In this document: positions 9,247 to 18,742 of the stretch, in pieces
Layout: each line of letters begins with the position of its first letter
Numbering within the stretch: the stretch's first letter is position 1
DNA from: Tritrichomonas foetus
Lineage: Eukaryota; Parabasalia; Tritrichomonadida; Tritrichomonadidae
NCBI GenBank assembly: GCA_001839685.1
Contig: MLAK01001393.1
Span: 65,826 to 129,825 of the forward strand
DNA: 64,000 nucleotides
Reading direction: 5' to 3'
Made by a program: the position numbers and the translations under genes
The notes under the pieces: model-generated
What the model saw: only the letters and a program-made list of their open reading frames with translations
The model's database searches: none
What the model was told of the DNA's origin: nothing

Positions 9247-12200
9247 TTATGGATATCGCTTAATAATACCGTATGTGTTAACAGCTTGTGTTTCTCTTTC
9301 TTCTCTTTCTTTTCTCTTTTCTTCTTCGGCGTCTGTGAGAAGTCTTTGTAAGCTATAAGCCTTACGCTCTTCTTCAGTTGGTGGCTTGCATCCTAATTCT
9401 TTCCAATGATTAATTGCTTTATCAATTGAATCATAGGAGCAGTGTCTAAATCTAAATTCGAAAGGTGTAAGTCTCATTGGCTCAACAAAAAGTTGATTCT
9501 TTCCAAGCCATAAGAAAACTATACAGCTTCTGAATGTAGGATCAATTGTGAGTCTGTAAGGAATAAGTCTTGGATTTGTTTTTCTTTCAAATATAATTGC
9601 ATTTTCTGCTTTTTCTCGATCTATTTCCCATTTTCTATGTTGAACAGCTTTATCAAGTTTTTCTTTAATTGGTGAGATAAAGTTCCATTGAATATCTTCA
9701 AGATCTTCGAAAATATTGGCTTCAATAGATAATTGTGAGCCTAGAGTTAAATCATGTTCACCTTTCTTTCCTCTTTCAACAATTTCATAAATTCCATAAT
9801 TTGGTCCAGGGAACTTAATCATTAACGTAAGACGATCATTTCCTTTAGTTGATGGTCTAAATAAGTATTCTCCCATTTCTTTACTCATTATTTCAGCTTC
9901 AGCTTGATCTGGTGTTAAGTTTTGGAAGTGAGAATCATCGATAAATCTAGCAGAATATCTATGTGGTTTATTCTTTTCTTCTTCACGCTTCCTTCTTTGT
10001 GCTTCTCTTTCACCCTCAACATCAAAGTTAGTATCCAAATAACGATTGTTATCGAATTGCTTCATTGAATCAATATCTGCTGGATTGAATGATACAATCA
10101 ATTTCATGATGGATTTATCAATGCCCAAAATAGCACCTCTGAATACTCTTTGTTTGATTTCTGTTTGGTTAAAATCAATAAATGCTGTATCTTGGCCAGT
10201 TGCAATACCATCAATGTCGGCAGTCAGGCTACGTGCAAGATAGATATTATCTGGAAGAGTACGAAGGATTCTAAATTCAGAAATTGATGATTCTTTAATT
10301 GATGGATCATTAACTAAAGTATCAAAGAGTTCATGACTTGTCATTGGAGTATAATAGTTGAACGATGTTGATGCTTTTCTAATGATTGAATCAGAAACTT
10401 TCTTAAAACTCTTCAGTGATGGATGAACTGTGAAATAAGGTTCAGCATTACTTAGTTCTCTAATAGGTCGTTCACCTGGAATGATAAATCGGTATGACTC
10501 AAATGGCCCAATTGATAATTCATTAGCGATAAACTTAAGTAATGAGATTCCAGTAGTCCTGTTTTCAAGGCTGAGATAGTCAGAACTTACAAATGAATCA
10601 ATTTCATTTTCATCGATTGTTATGTGATTGCTAAAGAATGTTAAGAGTTTATTTTCATCAATAGATGCATCTGGGGCATAAGTGTGACCATTATTTTCTG
10701 TACGAGAGAAATATCTAACAAGGTCAGCAGCAATTCTATAATGATCTGGGTGAATTAATGTTCCATTTAGTAATTTTCTACCATCTTTTGATGCTGTATC
10801 ATAATGTCTTTCGTCATCAGAATCATCACTATCATCATTTTTGTATTTCTTTTCGAATTTCGCAGGGAATCTTAAGAAGGCTATAGCATTCATACTTAAG
10901 TTTGCTTGGTTATCCAAACAATCATAAATGAATTTTTCACGAGCATTAATTGGACCCTTTGAAATGAATTCATTTAAGACAAAGTTTGCATAATTTGGAC
11001 CAAATCCTGGGATGAATTGAAGTGGTCCACGATGATGCTTAGAATTAAGTTTAGTAACATCAATACCACCAACAGCAACAGCTTTAATACAAGCGAGTTC
11101 ACAAGCTTCATAAATAGGACCTCCTTCTTTTCCATCTTCAATAAATTTGCTCTGGAATCTATGAAGTGGTAAATTGACCAAATAGTTATGTTGTTGTGTG
11201 CAGAGACGAGTTAATTCAGAAAGTGGATTCTGAACACGGCGTGCTGTTGATGCAGCAATTAGAACAACATCACTAATTTCAACTTGTTGTGAAAGATCTC
11301 TTCTTTCGGCATCTGCACAAGGTGAACGTGCATAGATTAAAGCAGCATCAGAAGGAGCGAAAATAATGTTTGTTGTCTTGATACCGGAAAGTCCCATAAT
11401 TGCTTCAGCAGTTGTATATAAATCTCTAGATCGAACACAAGTTGCACAAATTGTTATAACATCAGGATTATATAATTTCATGGTTTGTAAAATAGCTTTC
11501 TTTCCATCATATTCAGCTCTTTCAGAAACAGTTAGATTGTGCTTCAATTGAGGTTGTTGTCCTTTCTTTGTATTATTATTTTCTTCTTTAAGATCAGCTT
11601 GAATTGCCGTGCGAACATTGTTGGAATTCCTGAGAATGTAAGAATTCACTGTATATTGATGTTCGACATTACCATCAGGTTGGACGAAAGCAACGCCAAC
11701 TTCCTTAGGATAATCTGGATGATAGCAAAGGCTTAATACTTTAACACCTGAACGTGGATATTGCTTCTTTGTGTATGGTGGCTGTGTTAATTTTGTAAAA
11801 AGCTTAGCTTCGACATCATTTTTGACTGATTCTGCAGATTTTGAAAGAAGTTCTTCATTTGTCTCTTTAACAATTAATGGCCAGATATCTTTGGTAAAAG
11901 CCATTTCAATGATTGCCGAACGCATGTCATCCCATTGTGAACCGTATTGTGATAAATAATATTGTTTCTTAAGTTGTTCAAGGAATCCTTGAATACCATT
12001 GGGGTAGTCAATTGAAGCATTTAAGAATCCTTTCTGTTGGGCTTCATCAATAAACAACCAAGTATCTGTATTATAAAATGAAGAAATCATTTTTTGCTTC
12101 AATCTCTTTACAAATCCGTATTTTCCATAAGGAAGCATTGTTGGACTTTCTTCACCTCTTTCTGTTGGTGTTGTATTGATTACAATTTGTTCAGCAATTT

Positions 12201-13677
12201 GTTCACGTAGGAAACCAAGAATGATTGGATTATTTGCAAGTTCTGAAGCAGCATATCGAATAATATGTTCTTTTAACTTGTTAATCATTTCCTCTTTCAT
12301 TGCTCTTGATTTTTCTTCTTCATCTTCAATGTTTTGTATCTCTTGAGTACATTCAACTTCTTTCTTAATTCTATCAATATATTCTTTACGAAGTTTATCA
12401 AATTCATTATCGAAATCAATGTTCATTTCTTCATCATTGTCATTGTCGAGACCTAAGAATGCGGAAAGTCTAACTTCTGGGTCTTTTACTGGTTCTGGTG
12501 GTTCATTTGTACCGCCATTGATGAGTTTGTTAGCAAGTAATTCTGGGCTAAGTAAAAATTCATCAACTAAAGCACCAAAAAGTTTATGTTGTGGAGTTGG
12601 ATTATCAATCACTTCATCTTCGTCTTCTTCCATTTTGATGCCTTTTGCATTAATGAATCTGATTTTATCGTTGATGTTATGAGCATCAAATTGACTGATT
12701 TGTTCTTGAACAAATGCTAAAAGTTCATCATCAGAAATTTTCTTTGTATACCAAAGTGTAATTGGTCTTGCAAGTGCTTCGAACTTTTTAATTGTCCACA
12801 TGCAACGTTTGCATGCTGCTAAAATTGTATAAATATCATCATCATAAAAAATGCTTTGTCTTCCATCTTCAAGTTCCTTTTTATAAAGGTCGGATTTAAA
12901 TTTAATGATATATTGCGGAGTTGTTTTGAGTTTCTTTTCTTCTGGATCAGGAAACATTGCCAACAAGATGTTTTCGATGATTGCCTTATGTGCACGAATT
13001 GTTGGATTGTCATCATCTTTATCTTCTTCTTCGTTTCTATCGGCGTCGCTATCGTCGTCACTATTTCCCTTTTTGTCATCGTCAATATCAATCCTATTTT
13101 TGAAATGTTTCTCGAAAATCCAGGCAACTGTATAGTCGATGTATTTTCTGTCAAATTCACATGAGTAAAATTCTCGTTCAAAATCATCAGAAATTCTTAA
13201 ATCAGTTGTTTTAACTTTCATGCTGTCATCAACGGCGTCACTTCGTTTCTTTTCGACAATATTTTGGAATTTGGTCGATGTGACTTTAAACATCTGATAT
13301 GCATTATCTAAATGCTCTTTATCTAAACGGCTGAGATCGGCTGTTGCAATTTCGTGAACAGTTTGTTCCAAAGCTCTGCCGTCTTCGTCGACCACAAATT
13401 CGTTGGTTCTGTGAAAAGTGCGATTTTGTTGGGATTTGGAAGAAATTGGGTTTTTTAAATTGTCATCTTCTAATTCATCGGAGCTTGATTGTTCGATGTC
13501 ATCGGAATCGGAGATTTTTTTTAAGGAATTTTGGCGCTTATCTTTTAATATTCCGTCTTGAAGGAGGTCTTTAAGATCTTCCGAGTCTGATGAATCAGAT
13601 CTCGAAAATGAAATATTGTTGCGTATGTGTTGAGGTGTTTTACCCGAGATTCCTTTACCGCCGCCTGAAGGATGCAT
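9247..13677 (-). CDS. SPT6: Transcription elongation factor Spt6
   Basis: This is a 1476-residue protein starting at ATG 13677 (MHPSGGGKG); an in-frame TTG four codons upstream is not used here. The acidic serine-rich N-terminus is typical of Spt6. A helix-turn-helix/Tex-like core follows. A YqgF-like RNase-H-fold region begins near residue 645 (VLSLCYHPDY). A helix-hairpin-helix with FIPGFGPNYANF lies near residue 890, then an S1-type RNA-binding segment near 1130-1200. Tandem SH2 folds make up about the last 230 residues, with GEYLFRPSTK near 1270. Spt6 is a nuclear histone chaperone travelling with RNA polymerase II, and its SH2 pair binds the phosphorylated polymerase linker. Length and domain order match the family. 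Confidence 0.93.
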   Translation of the reverse strand: MHPSGGGKGISGKTPQHIRNNISFSRSDSSDSEDLKDLLQDGILKDKRQNSLKKISDSDDIEQSSSDELEDDNLKNPISSKSQQNRTFHRTNEFVVDEDGRALEQTVHEIATADLSRLDKEHLDNAYQMFKVTSTKFQNIVEKKRSDAVDDSMKVKTTDLRISDDFEREFYSCEFDRKYIDYTVAWIFEKHFKNRIDIDDDKKGNSDDDSDADRNEEEDKDDDNPTIRAHKAIIENILLAMFPDPEEKKLKTTPQYIIKFKSDLYKKELEDGRQSIFYDDDIYTILAACKRCMWTIKKFEALARPITLWYTKKISDDELLAFVQEQISQFDAHNINDKIRFINAKGIKMEEDEDEVIDNPTPQHKLFGALVDEFLLSPELLANKLINGGTNEPPEPVKDPEVRLSAFLGLDNDNDEEMNIDFDNEFDKLRKEYIDRIKKEVECTQEIQNIEDEEEKSRAMKEEMINKLKEHIIRYAASELANNPIILGFLREQIAEQIVINTTPTERGEESPTMLPYGKYGFVKRLKQKMISSFYNTDTWLFIDEAQQKGFLNASIDYPNGIQGFLEQLKKQYYLSQYGSQWDDMRSAIIEMAFTKDIWPLIVKETNEELLSKSAESVKNDVEAKLFTKLTQPPYTKKQYPRSGVKVLSLCYHPDYPKEVGVAFVQPDGNVEHQYTVNSYILRNSNNVRTAIQADLKEENNNTKKGQQPQLKHNLTVSERAEYDGKKAILQTMKLYNPDVITICATCVRSRDLYTTAEAIMGLSGIKTTNIIFAPSDAALIYARSPCADAERRDLSQQVEISDVVLIAASTARRVQNPLSELTRLCTQQHNYLVNLPLHRFQSKFIEDGKEGGPIYEACELACIKAVAVGGIDVTKLNSKHHRGPLQFIPGFGPNYANFVLNEFISKGPINAREKFIYDCLDNQANLSMNAIAFLRFPAKFEKKYKNDDSDDSDDERHYDTASKDGRKLLNGTLIHPDHYRIAADLVRYFSRTENNGHTYAPDASIDENKLLTFFSNHITIDENEIDSFVSSDYLSLENRTTGISLLKFIANELSIGPFESYRFIIPGERPIRELSNAEPYFTVHPSLKSFKKVSDSIIRKASTSFNYYTPMTSHELFDTLVNDPSIKESSISEFRILRTLPDNIYLARSLTADIDGIATGQDTAFIDFNQTEIKQRVFRGAILGIDKSIMKLIVSFNPADIDSMKQFDNNRYLDTNFDVEGEREAQRRKREEEKNKPHRYSARFIDDSHFQNLTPDQAEAEIMSKEMGEYLFRPSTKGNDRLTLMIKFPGPNYGIYEIVERGKKGEHDLTLGSQLSIEANIFEDLEDIQWNFISPIKEKLDKAVQHRKWEIDREKAENAIIFERKTNPRLIPYRLTIDPTFRSCIVFLWLGKNQLFVEPMRLTPFEFRFRHCSYDSIDKAINHWKELGCKPPTEEERKAYSLQRLLTDAEEEKRKEREERETQAVNTYGIIKRYP

Positions 13678-13696
13678 TTTTATAACCAAACAGACC

Positions 13697-13702
13697 TCGT
13701 TA
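13697..13702 (-). promoter_or_regulatory. TAACGA element upstream of Spt6
   Basis: On the minus strand TAACGA lies about 20 bases before the Spt6 ATG. It equals the Myb recognition core described for the Trichomonas vaginalis ap65-1 promoter. A six-base match can be chance, so the support is position plus identity. Confidence 0.3.
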
Positions 13703-14332
13703 AAAACACAATTTTGATAATTTTCATCAATGACATAATAACTATTGAATAGTTTTATATAAGATAATGTTCTGCCTTTTATTAAAATTTAGCATTGATT
13801 AGATCAGGCAATATTTCTTGACTTCTCAAATTGCTATTCTTAATCACGACAATTATTATTAAGCTTCTCATACTTCAAAAGTATTTTTCTTATCGATTAT
13901 ATGAATTCCGAGGACAATGGAATTGCATCCAATATATTGCCTTGAAATTTACAGTTAATTCTTTGATAAATTACATTTGTATTAAGCAGTGATTCTCAAA
14001 TGCGCTTCCCATGGTCGTTGATGAGTATTCATCAATATTCAAATTTATTTCCAACAATACAAATTAACGTTTTCTTAGTGAAGGTTTGGCTTGTCTAGAA
14101 TCGGGATTATATCAAAATATTTCACCTTGTTCGAACAAGTTACTGCTGCATTGGATTTATTTGTCAGATTTCCAGAATTAATTTAGAATAAGGCCAATTT
14201 ATCTTAATAAAAAAAGCTCATTATCTGTGTTGATATATCTATTTTATTTTCTTTATGAAAGGTATCTATAAACATTTTTGAAGAGGCAAAAAGAAAATCC
14301 GATAATCCGTCCGTTTAGAATTCAAAACTTTG
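13703..14332. other. Divergent spacer between Spt6 and the doublecortin-like gene
   Basis: This spacer of about 630 bases must hold the start of two divergent transcription units. GTCCGTTTAGAA occurs at 14309-14320, shortly before the ATG at 14333. I see no other frame or repeat. Confidence 0.5.
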
Positions 14333-15982
14333 ATGATCAATAAACAACCCTTGTTTAAAGCAGCAAAGCCTAAAACTAAGAAGAAGTCAAACGCACCAGT
14401 TGTATTCCTCCTCAAACTCGAATTTCCAGATAAAACCCCAGTAAAAATCGAATTACCAAAAACATTGGATGATTTATACAAAAAAGCAACTCATGTTTTA
14501 AACTTACAACGCCCAGCAAAACATGTTTTTGATGAAGAGGGAATTCCATTTAATGAAATTGCAGAAATTCCACCAAAAGCTACTTTATATGTTTCCAGTG
14601 CCGATATTAAAGCTGAAGAAGATGACGATGAATTGAATTTGTACAGAAAGAAATCACCAGCTAAGTCACCAGTTAAGAAACTCCCTTTAGTTAAAACAAA
14701 GCCACCACCAACAGAACCAGAAAATAAAAAAGATCACAATACAATCGCTAGCGTTCCATATACAGTGAAAGATAATCTTCGTGATGCTCTTTTATGTTTG
14801 TATACATCAATGACGGATGAACAGAAACAAACATTAAATTGTGGTGATGCATTATCGACACTCCTTGACGAATATCAATATTATTTAGTTCAGCATGAAT
14901 TATTCCGTAATTTCATTGGACCTTCAACAGCTGTTTTTGGTACTGACTTAGGTCAATTGACAAGCGATTGGATTGTTGACCGACTCAAAGAAATAAAAGT
15001 TGAGTTCTGCAAATTCACAATTACTGGTCCGCCCCAATCAGGAAAAACCACACTCCTTTCACAAGCAGCTTTGATATTTTATCAAAAACTTTTGATCACG
15101 AGAGTTGCACAAAAATACTTAATGGTTCCAATTAATTGGAAGATATTACAAGGAATTGTGAATGATATTCCAAAACTTTACAATTTCTATATCAAGGTCA
15201 CATTGTCTGCTTTGAAAGCAGTCAGACTTGATTTAATTCCAATTTTACCTACACTTCAAAAATGGTTTGAATCCATCATTGTCATGAAATCCTTTGGTAA
15301 CTTCCCACCATTAATTCAAGAATATACTAAATTCCCACATCAAAAGGTAATGGAATACGGTAGGAAGATTCATAATTCTTGGCTTGCCGAAAATAAATTC
15401 CATGAATTCCTTTCTCTTATAACAGAAATGCCAACACATATTGCTTCTGCCTTTGAATTATCTGGAGCAGTATTTATCATGGATCACTTTGATTGCTGTG
15501 GATATCAAATCACTAAAGATGGTGAAACATTAGATTTGGGTCATTATGTGTCATTGTCTATTAGTAACTCACCATTTTTCGTTGCTTCACAAGATGATCA
15601 TGACTTTTTCAATGTCTTCGAAGTTGAGAAACACAAAACTATTACAACCACTGGAATTATTACAGATGTTGAAGAAAAGAGCATTATTATTTCCAATCCA
15701 AACATCGAGTTGAAACTTGATATGCTCAAAGGTTGTCCAGGATATTATGCTACATATTTCAGATTATGCGACATAATTGATAGATCAAATGATAAAATAG
15801 CAATAAAAAGACCAAACCTGACACCATTTAAATCTGTTGTTGATATCAATAGACAAGTTGTTGCAAAACAAGAATTGCTTAGATTTTGTTTGATTCTTGA
15901 AAGTGCCCAAGATTCAGAAATGTTTGATGCTGGAAAGATGAATCAACTCATGGTTCAAGACTTTGAGGCACGCGTTCAGTAA
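14333..15982 (+). CDS. Doublecortin-like domain fused to a P-loop protein
   Basis: This is a 549-residue protein; the start chosen is ATG 14333 (MINKQPLFKA), since the in-frame codon before it is TTG. Residues of about 22-92 resemble a doublecortin ubiquitin-like fold: a strand-rich opening, then LDDLYKKATHVLNL, then VFDEEGIPFN and ATLYVSS. Doublecortin domains bind microtubules. A basic/proline linker (105-135) follows, then a helical region. GPPQSGKT at 232-239 is a textbook Walker A motif, followed by about 310 mostly helical residues. MDHFDCC (about residue 383) is a possible Walker B. A nucleotide-regulated, microtubule-associated role is inferred. I do not know a named protein with this architecture. 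Confidence 0.65.
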   Translation: MINKQPLFKAAKPKTKKKSNAPVVFLLKLEFPDKTPVKIELPKTLDDLYKKATHVLNLQRPAKHVFDEEGIPFNEIAEIPPKATLYVSSADIKAEEDDDELNLYRKKSPAKSPVKKLPLVKTKPPPTEPENKKDHNTIASVPYTVKDNLRDALLCLYTSMTDEQKQTLNCGDALSTLLDEYQYYLVQHELFRNFIGPSTAVFGTDLGQLTSDWIVDRLKEIKVEFCKFTITGPPQSGKTTLLSQAALIFYQKLLITRVAQKYLMVPINWKILQGIVNDIPKLYNFYIKVTLSALKAVRLDLIPILPTLQKWFESIIVMKSFGNFPPLIQEYTKFPHQKVMEYGRKIHNSWLAENKFHEFLSLITEMPTHIASAFELSGAVFIMDHFDCCGYQITKDGETLDLGHYVSLSISNSPFFVASQDDHDFFNVFEVEKHKTITTTGIITDVEEKSIIISNPNIELKLDMLKGCPGYYATYFRLCDIIDRSNDKIAIKRPNLTPFKSVVDINRQVVAKQELLRFCLILESAQDSEMFDAGKMNQLMVQDFEARVQ

Positions 15983-16231
15983 TTTTTTTTTTTCGTCTCG
16001 TATTTTTCTAAAAAGAATTTTGTGCTATTTCTTTATCATATTCTACTCCAAATCTTTCATTATAGGCAAATACATTCGCTTTTTAATCATTCTTAGCCAT
16101 GATATAATCAGAAGAATTTCTAGTAATTTCCAATATCATGTGAATTACTTTTTGTTGTTTCTTTAAATTTCTAAATCAATAAAACAAAAAATTGGTAGAT
16201 AAATTTAGATTTTAAGATGAAAATATTTACT

Positions 16232-16822
16232 TTATAAATGCAAACAGATTTCGAATTCAGATGTTTCTTCATTTACAACGAATTTGAGAGCAATATTCTG
16301 GAAGGCATATTGAATTTGATCAGGATCAGCTCCATTCTGAATCAGTGATCTAATGATAGCTGCAACAATTTTTTCTACTTCTGGAAAATCGCCTGAAGAT
16401 GCTTTTTCCAAAATTTGTGATTTAAGAGTTTTTATTGGTTGATTCTGTTGTTGTTGCATGGTATAGCTACTCATGTATTTGCTTTTGCTCTTGCTACGAG
16501 AACTCATACTTTTATATCTCGAACTAGCTGCCAAACTCTGGGTTCCTGGGAGAGTATCATCATGTTTTGGTGGTGGAGGACATGGATAATTTAATTCGTG
16601 AAATTTTCGATTGAATCTTGCGAATTCATCATAATGAACGCGTGATTGATGCCTGTATTTTGGATTATGAAGATTTCTTGATAATTTATCGTATAATTCT
16701 ACTCGTTTTGCACTATTTAAATCATCGTACCGATCTGGATCTGCAGTAGTTGGAACAATAGTATACCTTTCAGAAGGTCTCGTGAGTGTTAAATAGTCAT
16801 CTGGGTGTTTTGTCGTATTCAT
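16232..16822 (-). CDS. Unknown small protein
   Basis: This is a 196-residue protein starting at ATG 16822. The N-terminal half is polar with many tyrosines and charged residues. The middle is serine/arginine/lysine-rich (SSRYKSMSSRSKSKSK), followed by a short glutamine run. The last 65 residues look like a folded helical domain (KSQILEKASSGDF, VAAIIRSLIQNGADPDQIQYAF). No signal peptide or membrane segment. The stop is TAA followed by A, the TAAA context common here. It has its own promoter-like element 11 bases upstream. I do not recognise the family. Confidence 0.7.
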   Translation of the reverse strand: MNTTKHPDDYLTLTRPSERYTIVPTTADPDRYDDLNSAKRVELYDKLSRNLHNPKYRHQSRVHYDEFARFNRKFHELNYPCPPPPKHDDTLPGTQSLAASSRYKSMSSRSKSKSKYMSSYTMQQQQNQPIKTLKSQILEKASSGDFPEVEKIVAAIIRSLIQNGADPDQIQYAFQNIALKFVVNEETSEFEICLHL

Positions 16823-16832
16823 TAAAAGTATT

Positions 16833-16843
16833 TTTAAACGTAC
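16833..16843 (-). promoter_or_regulatory. GTACGTTTAAA element upstream of the 16822 gene
   Basis: On the minus strand GTACGTTTAAA ends 11 bases before the ATG at 16822. It is a one- or two-base variant of GAACGTTTAAT found before Rpn10, the WD40 gene and the Frag1-like gene. Confidence 0.45.
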
Positions 16844-17044
16844 ATTTAATCAAAAATCTGTGTTTCAAAAACTTGGTTGTCATCAATGATAATTTTCAAT
16901 TCGTCTTGAAAGACCAAAAAAACAATCAGAAAAAAAGAAAATAGAAAAGAAAATGATTAAACAGATTATCAGATTTATGATGGAAATTAAATATTTATGA
17001 TTAAATTTCCGGTGAACGTATCTAATGAAACCAATAAAATCATT

Positions 17045-18742
17045 TTATTCTTCATGGTTTTCACCATCGGCCTCCGCCTGTTCTTCCGCAGCCTCTTCTA
17101 CTGTTTCACCCTCTACATTCTCTTCTGTGGCAGGCTGTTCTGTCTCTGGTTGAGCTTCTGCTTCTGGTTGAGCTTCAGCCTCTGGTTGAGCTTCTGCTTC
17201 TGGCTGAGCTTTTGTCTCTGGCTGAGCTTCTGTCTCTGGTTGAGTTTCTGTCTCTGGTGATCCTTGTGCTTGTTGCTGTTGAAGCTTCTTTAAGAGTGAG
17301 GGCTGATTATCTGCTTGAGCGAAATCGAAAACAAGATCGCCAGAGTCGACATCATCAGGTTGCTGCATAACAACAGTATCATCTGCATCGCCAAAGTTGA
17401 ATCCAGTGGCCTCTTCTAATGTCGGATCCTGTGGTTCAACATCTTTGATGGCGGCATAGAAGCGGTTAGCAGCAGATCTGAGGGAAGCCTGAGGAGCAGC
17501 GCAGAGGAGCATTACTTCATTCTTTGTGCGGGCGACTGCAGGTAAGCCGTAAACCTCTGCAGCAACTTCGAGACCGAGAATGGCTCGAACTGCACTCTTC
17601 CATTCGCTACTCTTTAATCCTTCAGCAAGTTCATTAATACTATCAACACTTATGGCTGATTTGAATGCAGTCAGTTCAGCAGCAGTAGCAAGGGCTCTGC
17701 CGCCAGTAACTTTGAGAAGCTTTTTAGCTGGTGAGAGTGGTGGACCCTTTGGTTTCTTCGATTTCATCGAGTTGATTTCACGATGTGTAACATTTGATGA
17801 GCGTGATGGCGCATATGAGTCAATAAGTGTTGCAGAGCTCATCGGTTTGTTTTTATCGTCAACTGGTGAAACTTGTGGCTGTTGTGGTGCAGCTTGTGGA
17901 TTATACATGTATTGTTGATCAACATAACTTCCATACTGTGGGTTAATTCCCATCTGTTGTTGGGGCTGCTGTGGTTGACTATAATCATAATTTCCGAAAC
18001 CACGGCCTTTCTTCAAACCTGTATTGATGGTCTTCTTAATCCATTGTCCGGCTTTATCTAAAACTGATTCGCCAGATTTAGGGCCTGGTTGTGTACGGGG
18101 GACATTGGAAGCTGATCCATAAGATGATTGGTAATTAAAGCTGTTTTGTTGGTATGGATTTGAGTTGTCTTGGTACATCGATGCTGTTTGTGTTGGATAT
18201 GGGGTCGTGATTGAAGTTGATGAAGGTGGAGTTTGTGTCGGATATGGAGTTGTTATGGATTGATATGAAGGCGGCTGTTGTGGTTGGCTGTAGGAGGGGT
18301 TTCCGTATAGGCCTGGGGTTGGCTGGCTAAACATTGGTTGTGGTGGAGCTCCGAAACCGCCAGCGGCTCGATTTTGAGATTGATATGTCTGATCGAGTAA
18401 TTGCTGAGCTAAATCCTTCATTTGTTCGTATGGTTGCATACCAAGGACTGGGTGTGGGTCGCCACGAAATTGAATTGTATCTGATATTGGTGCTGTATAA
18501 TTTCGAATTTCCATAATCACGTTTGATGGACCGCTTCGAGCGAGGTGAAGCATAACGGTAAGAGCTTTAACACGGACCTGGACAAAGCTGTTAGTTAACT
18601 TTCCAGCGAGCCCTTTAATAATTTTTCCGACATTTGCTGGATCCCTCTGGCATAAATCGACGGCTTCGGCAAGAGTTGCTCCAGGAACAGCATTTTCGTC
18701 GTTTTGACATGCTTTATCAACGATACGTGCGCAAGCAAACAT
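17045..18742 (-). CDS. Tepsin-like ENTH/VHS-domain protein (putative AP-4 accessory factor)
   Basis: This is a 565-residue protein starting at ATG 18742. Residues 1-118 form an all-helical ENTH/VHS-type domain (IVDKACQNDENAVPG, VRVKALTVMLHL, AQQLLDQTYQ). Residues of about 120-330 are a P/Q/S/Y-rich linker. Residues of about 345-440 are a second helical domain (LATAAELTAFKSAI, AVRAILGLEVAAEVYG). An acidic/phenylalanine region (FNFGDADD, LVFDFAQ) and a P/E/Q/A repeat tail follow. An N-terminal ENTH plus a second VHS/ENTH-like domain is the tepsin layout; tepsin binds AP-4 on trans-Golgi-derived vesicles. A generic epsin-type clathrin adaptor is the alternative. Confidence 0.72.
   Translation of the reverse strand: MFACARIVDKACQNDENAVPGATLAEAVDLCQRDPANVGKIIKGLAGKLTNSFVQVRVKALTVMLHLARSGPSNVIMEIRNYTAPISDTIQFRGDPHPVLGMQPYEQMKDLAQQLLDQTYQSQNRAAGGFGAPPQPMFSQPTPGLYGNPSYSQPQQPPSYQSITTPYPTQTPPSSTSITTPYPTQTASMYQDNSNPYQQNSFNYQSSYGSASNVPRTQPGPKSGESVLDKAGQWIKKTINTGLKKGRGFGNYDYSQPQQPQQQMGINPQYGSYVDQQYMYNPQAAPQQPQVSPVDDKNKPMSSATLIDSYAPSRSSNVTHREINSMKSKKPKGPPLSPAKKLLKVTGGRALATAAELTAFKSAISVDSINELAEGLKSSEWKSAVRAILGLEVAAEVYGLPAVARTKNEVMLLCAAPQASLRSAANRFYAAIKDVEPQDPTLEEATGFNFGDADDTVVMQQPDDVDSGDLVFDFAQADNQPSLLKKLQQQQAQGSPETETQPETEAQPETKAQPEAEAQPEAEAQPEAEAQPETEQPATEENVEGETVEEAAEEQAEADGENHEE
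17141..17259 (-). repeat. 18-bp tandem repeat inside the tepsin-like gene
   Basis: About seven imperfect copies of an 18-base unit encode hexapeptides of the form P-E-(T/A)-E-A-Q near the C-terminus. The copies differ mainly at silent or A/T-exchange positions, consistent with slippage-driven expansion. Confidence 0.75.
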
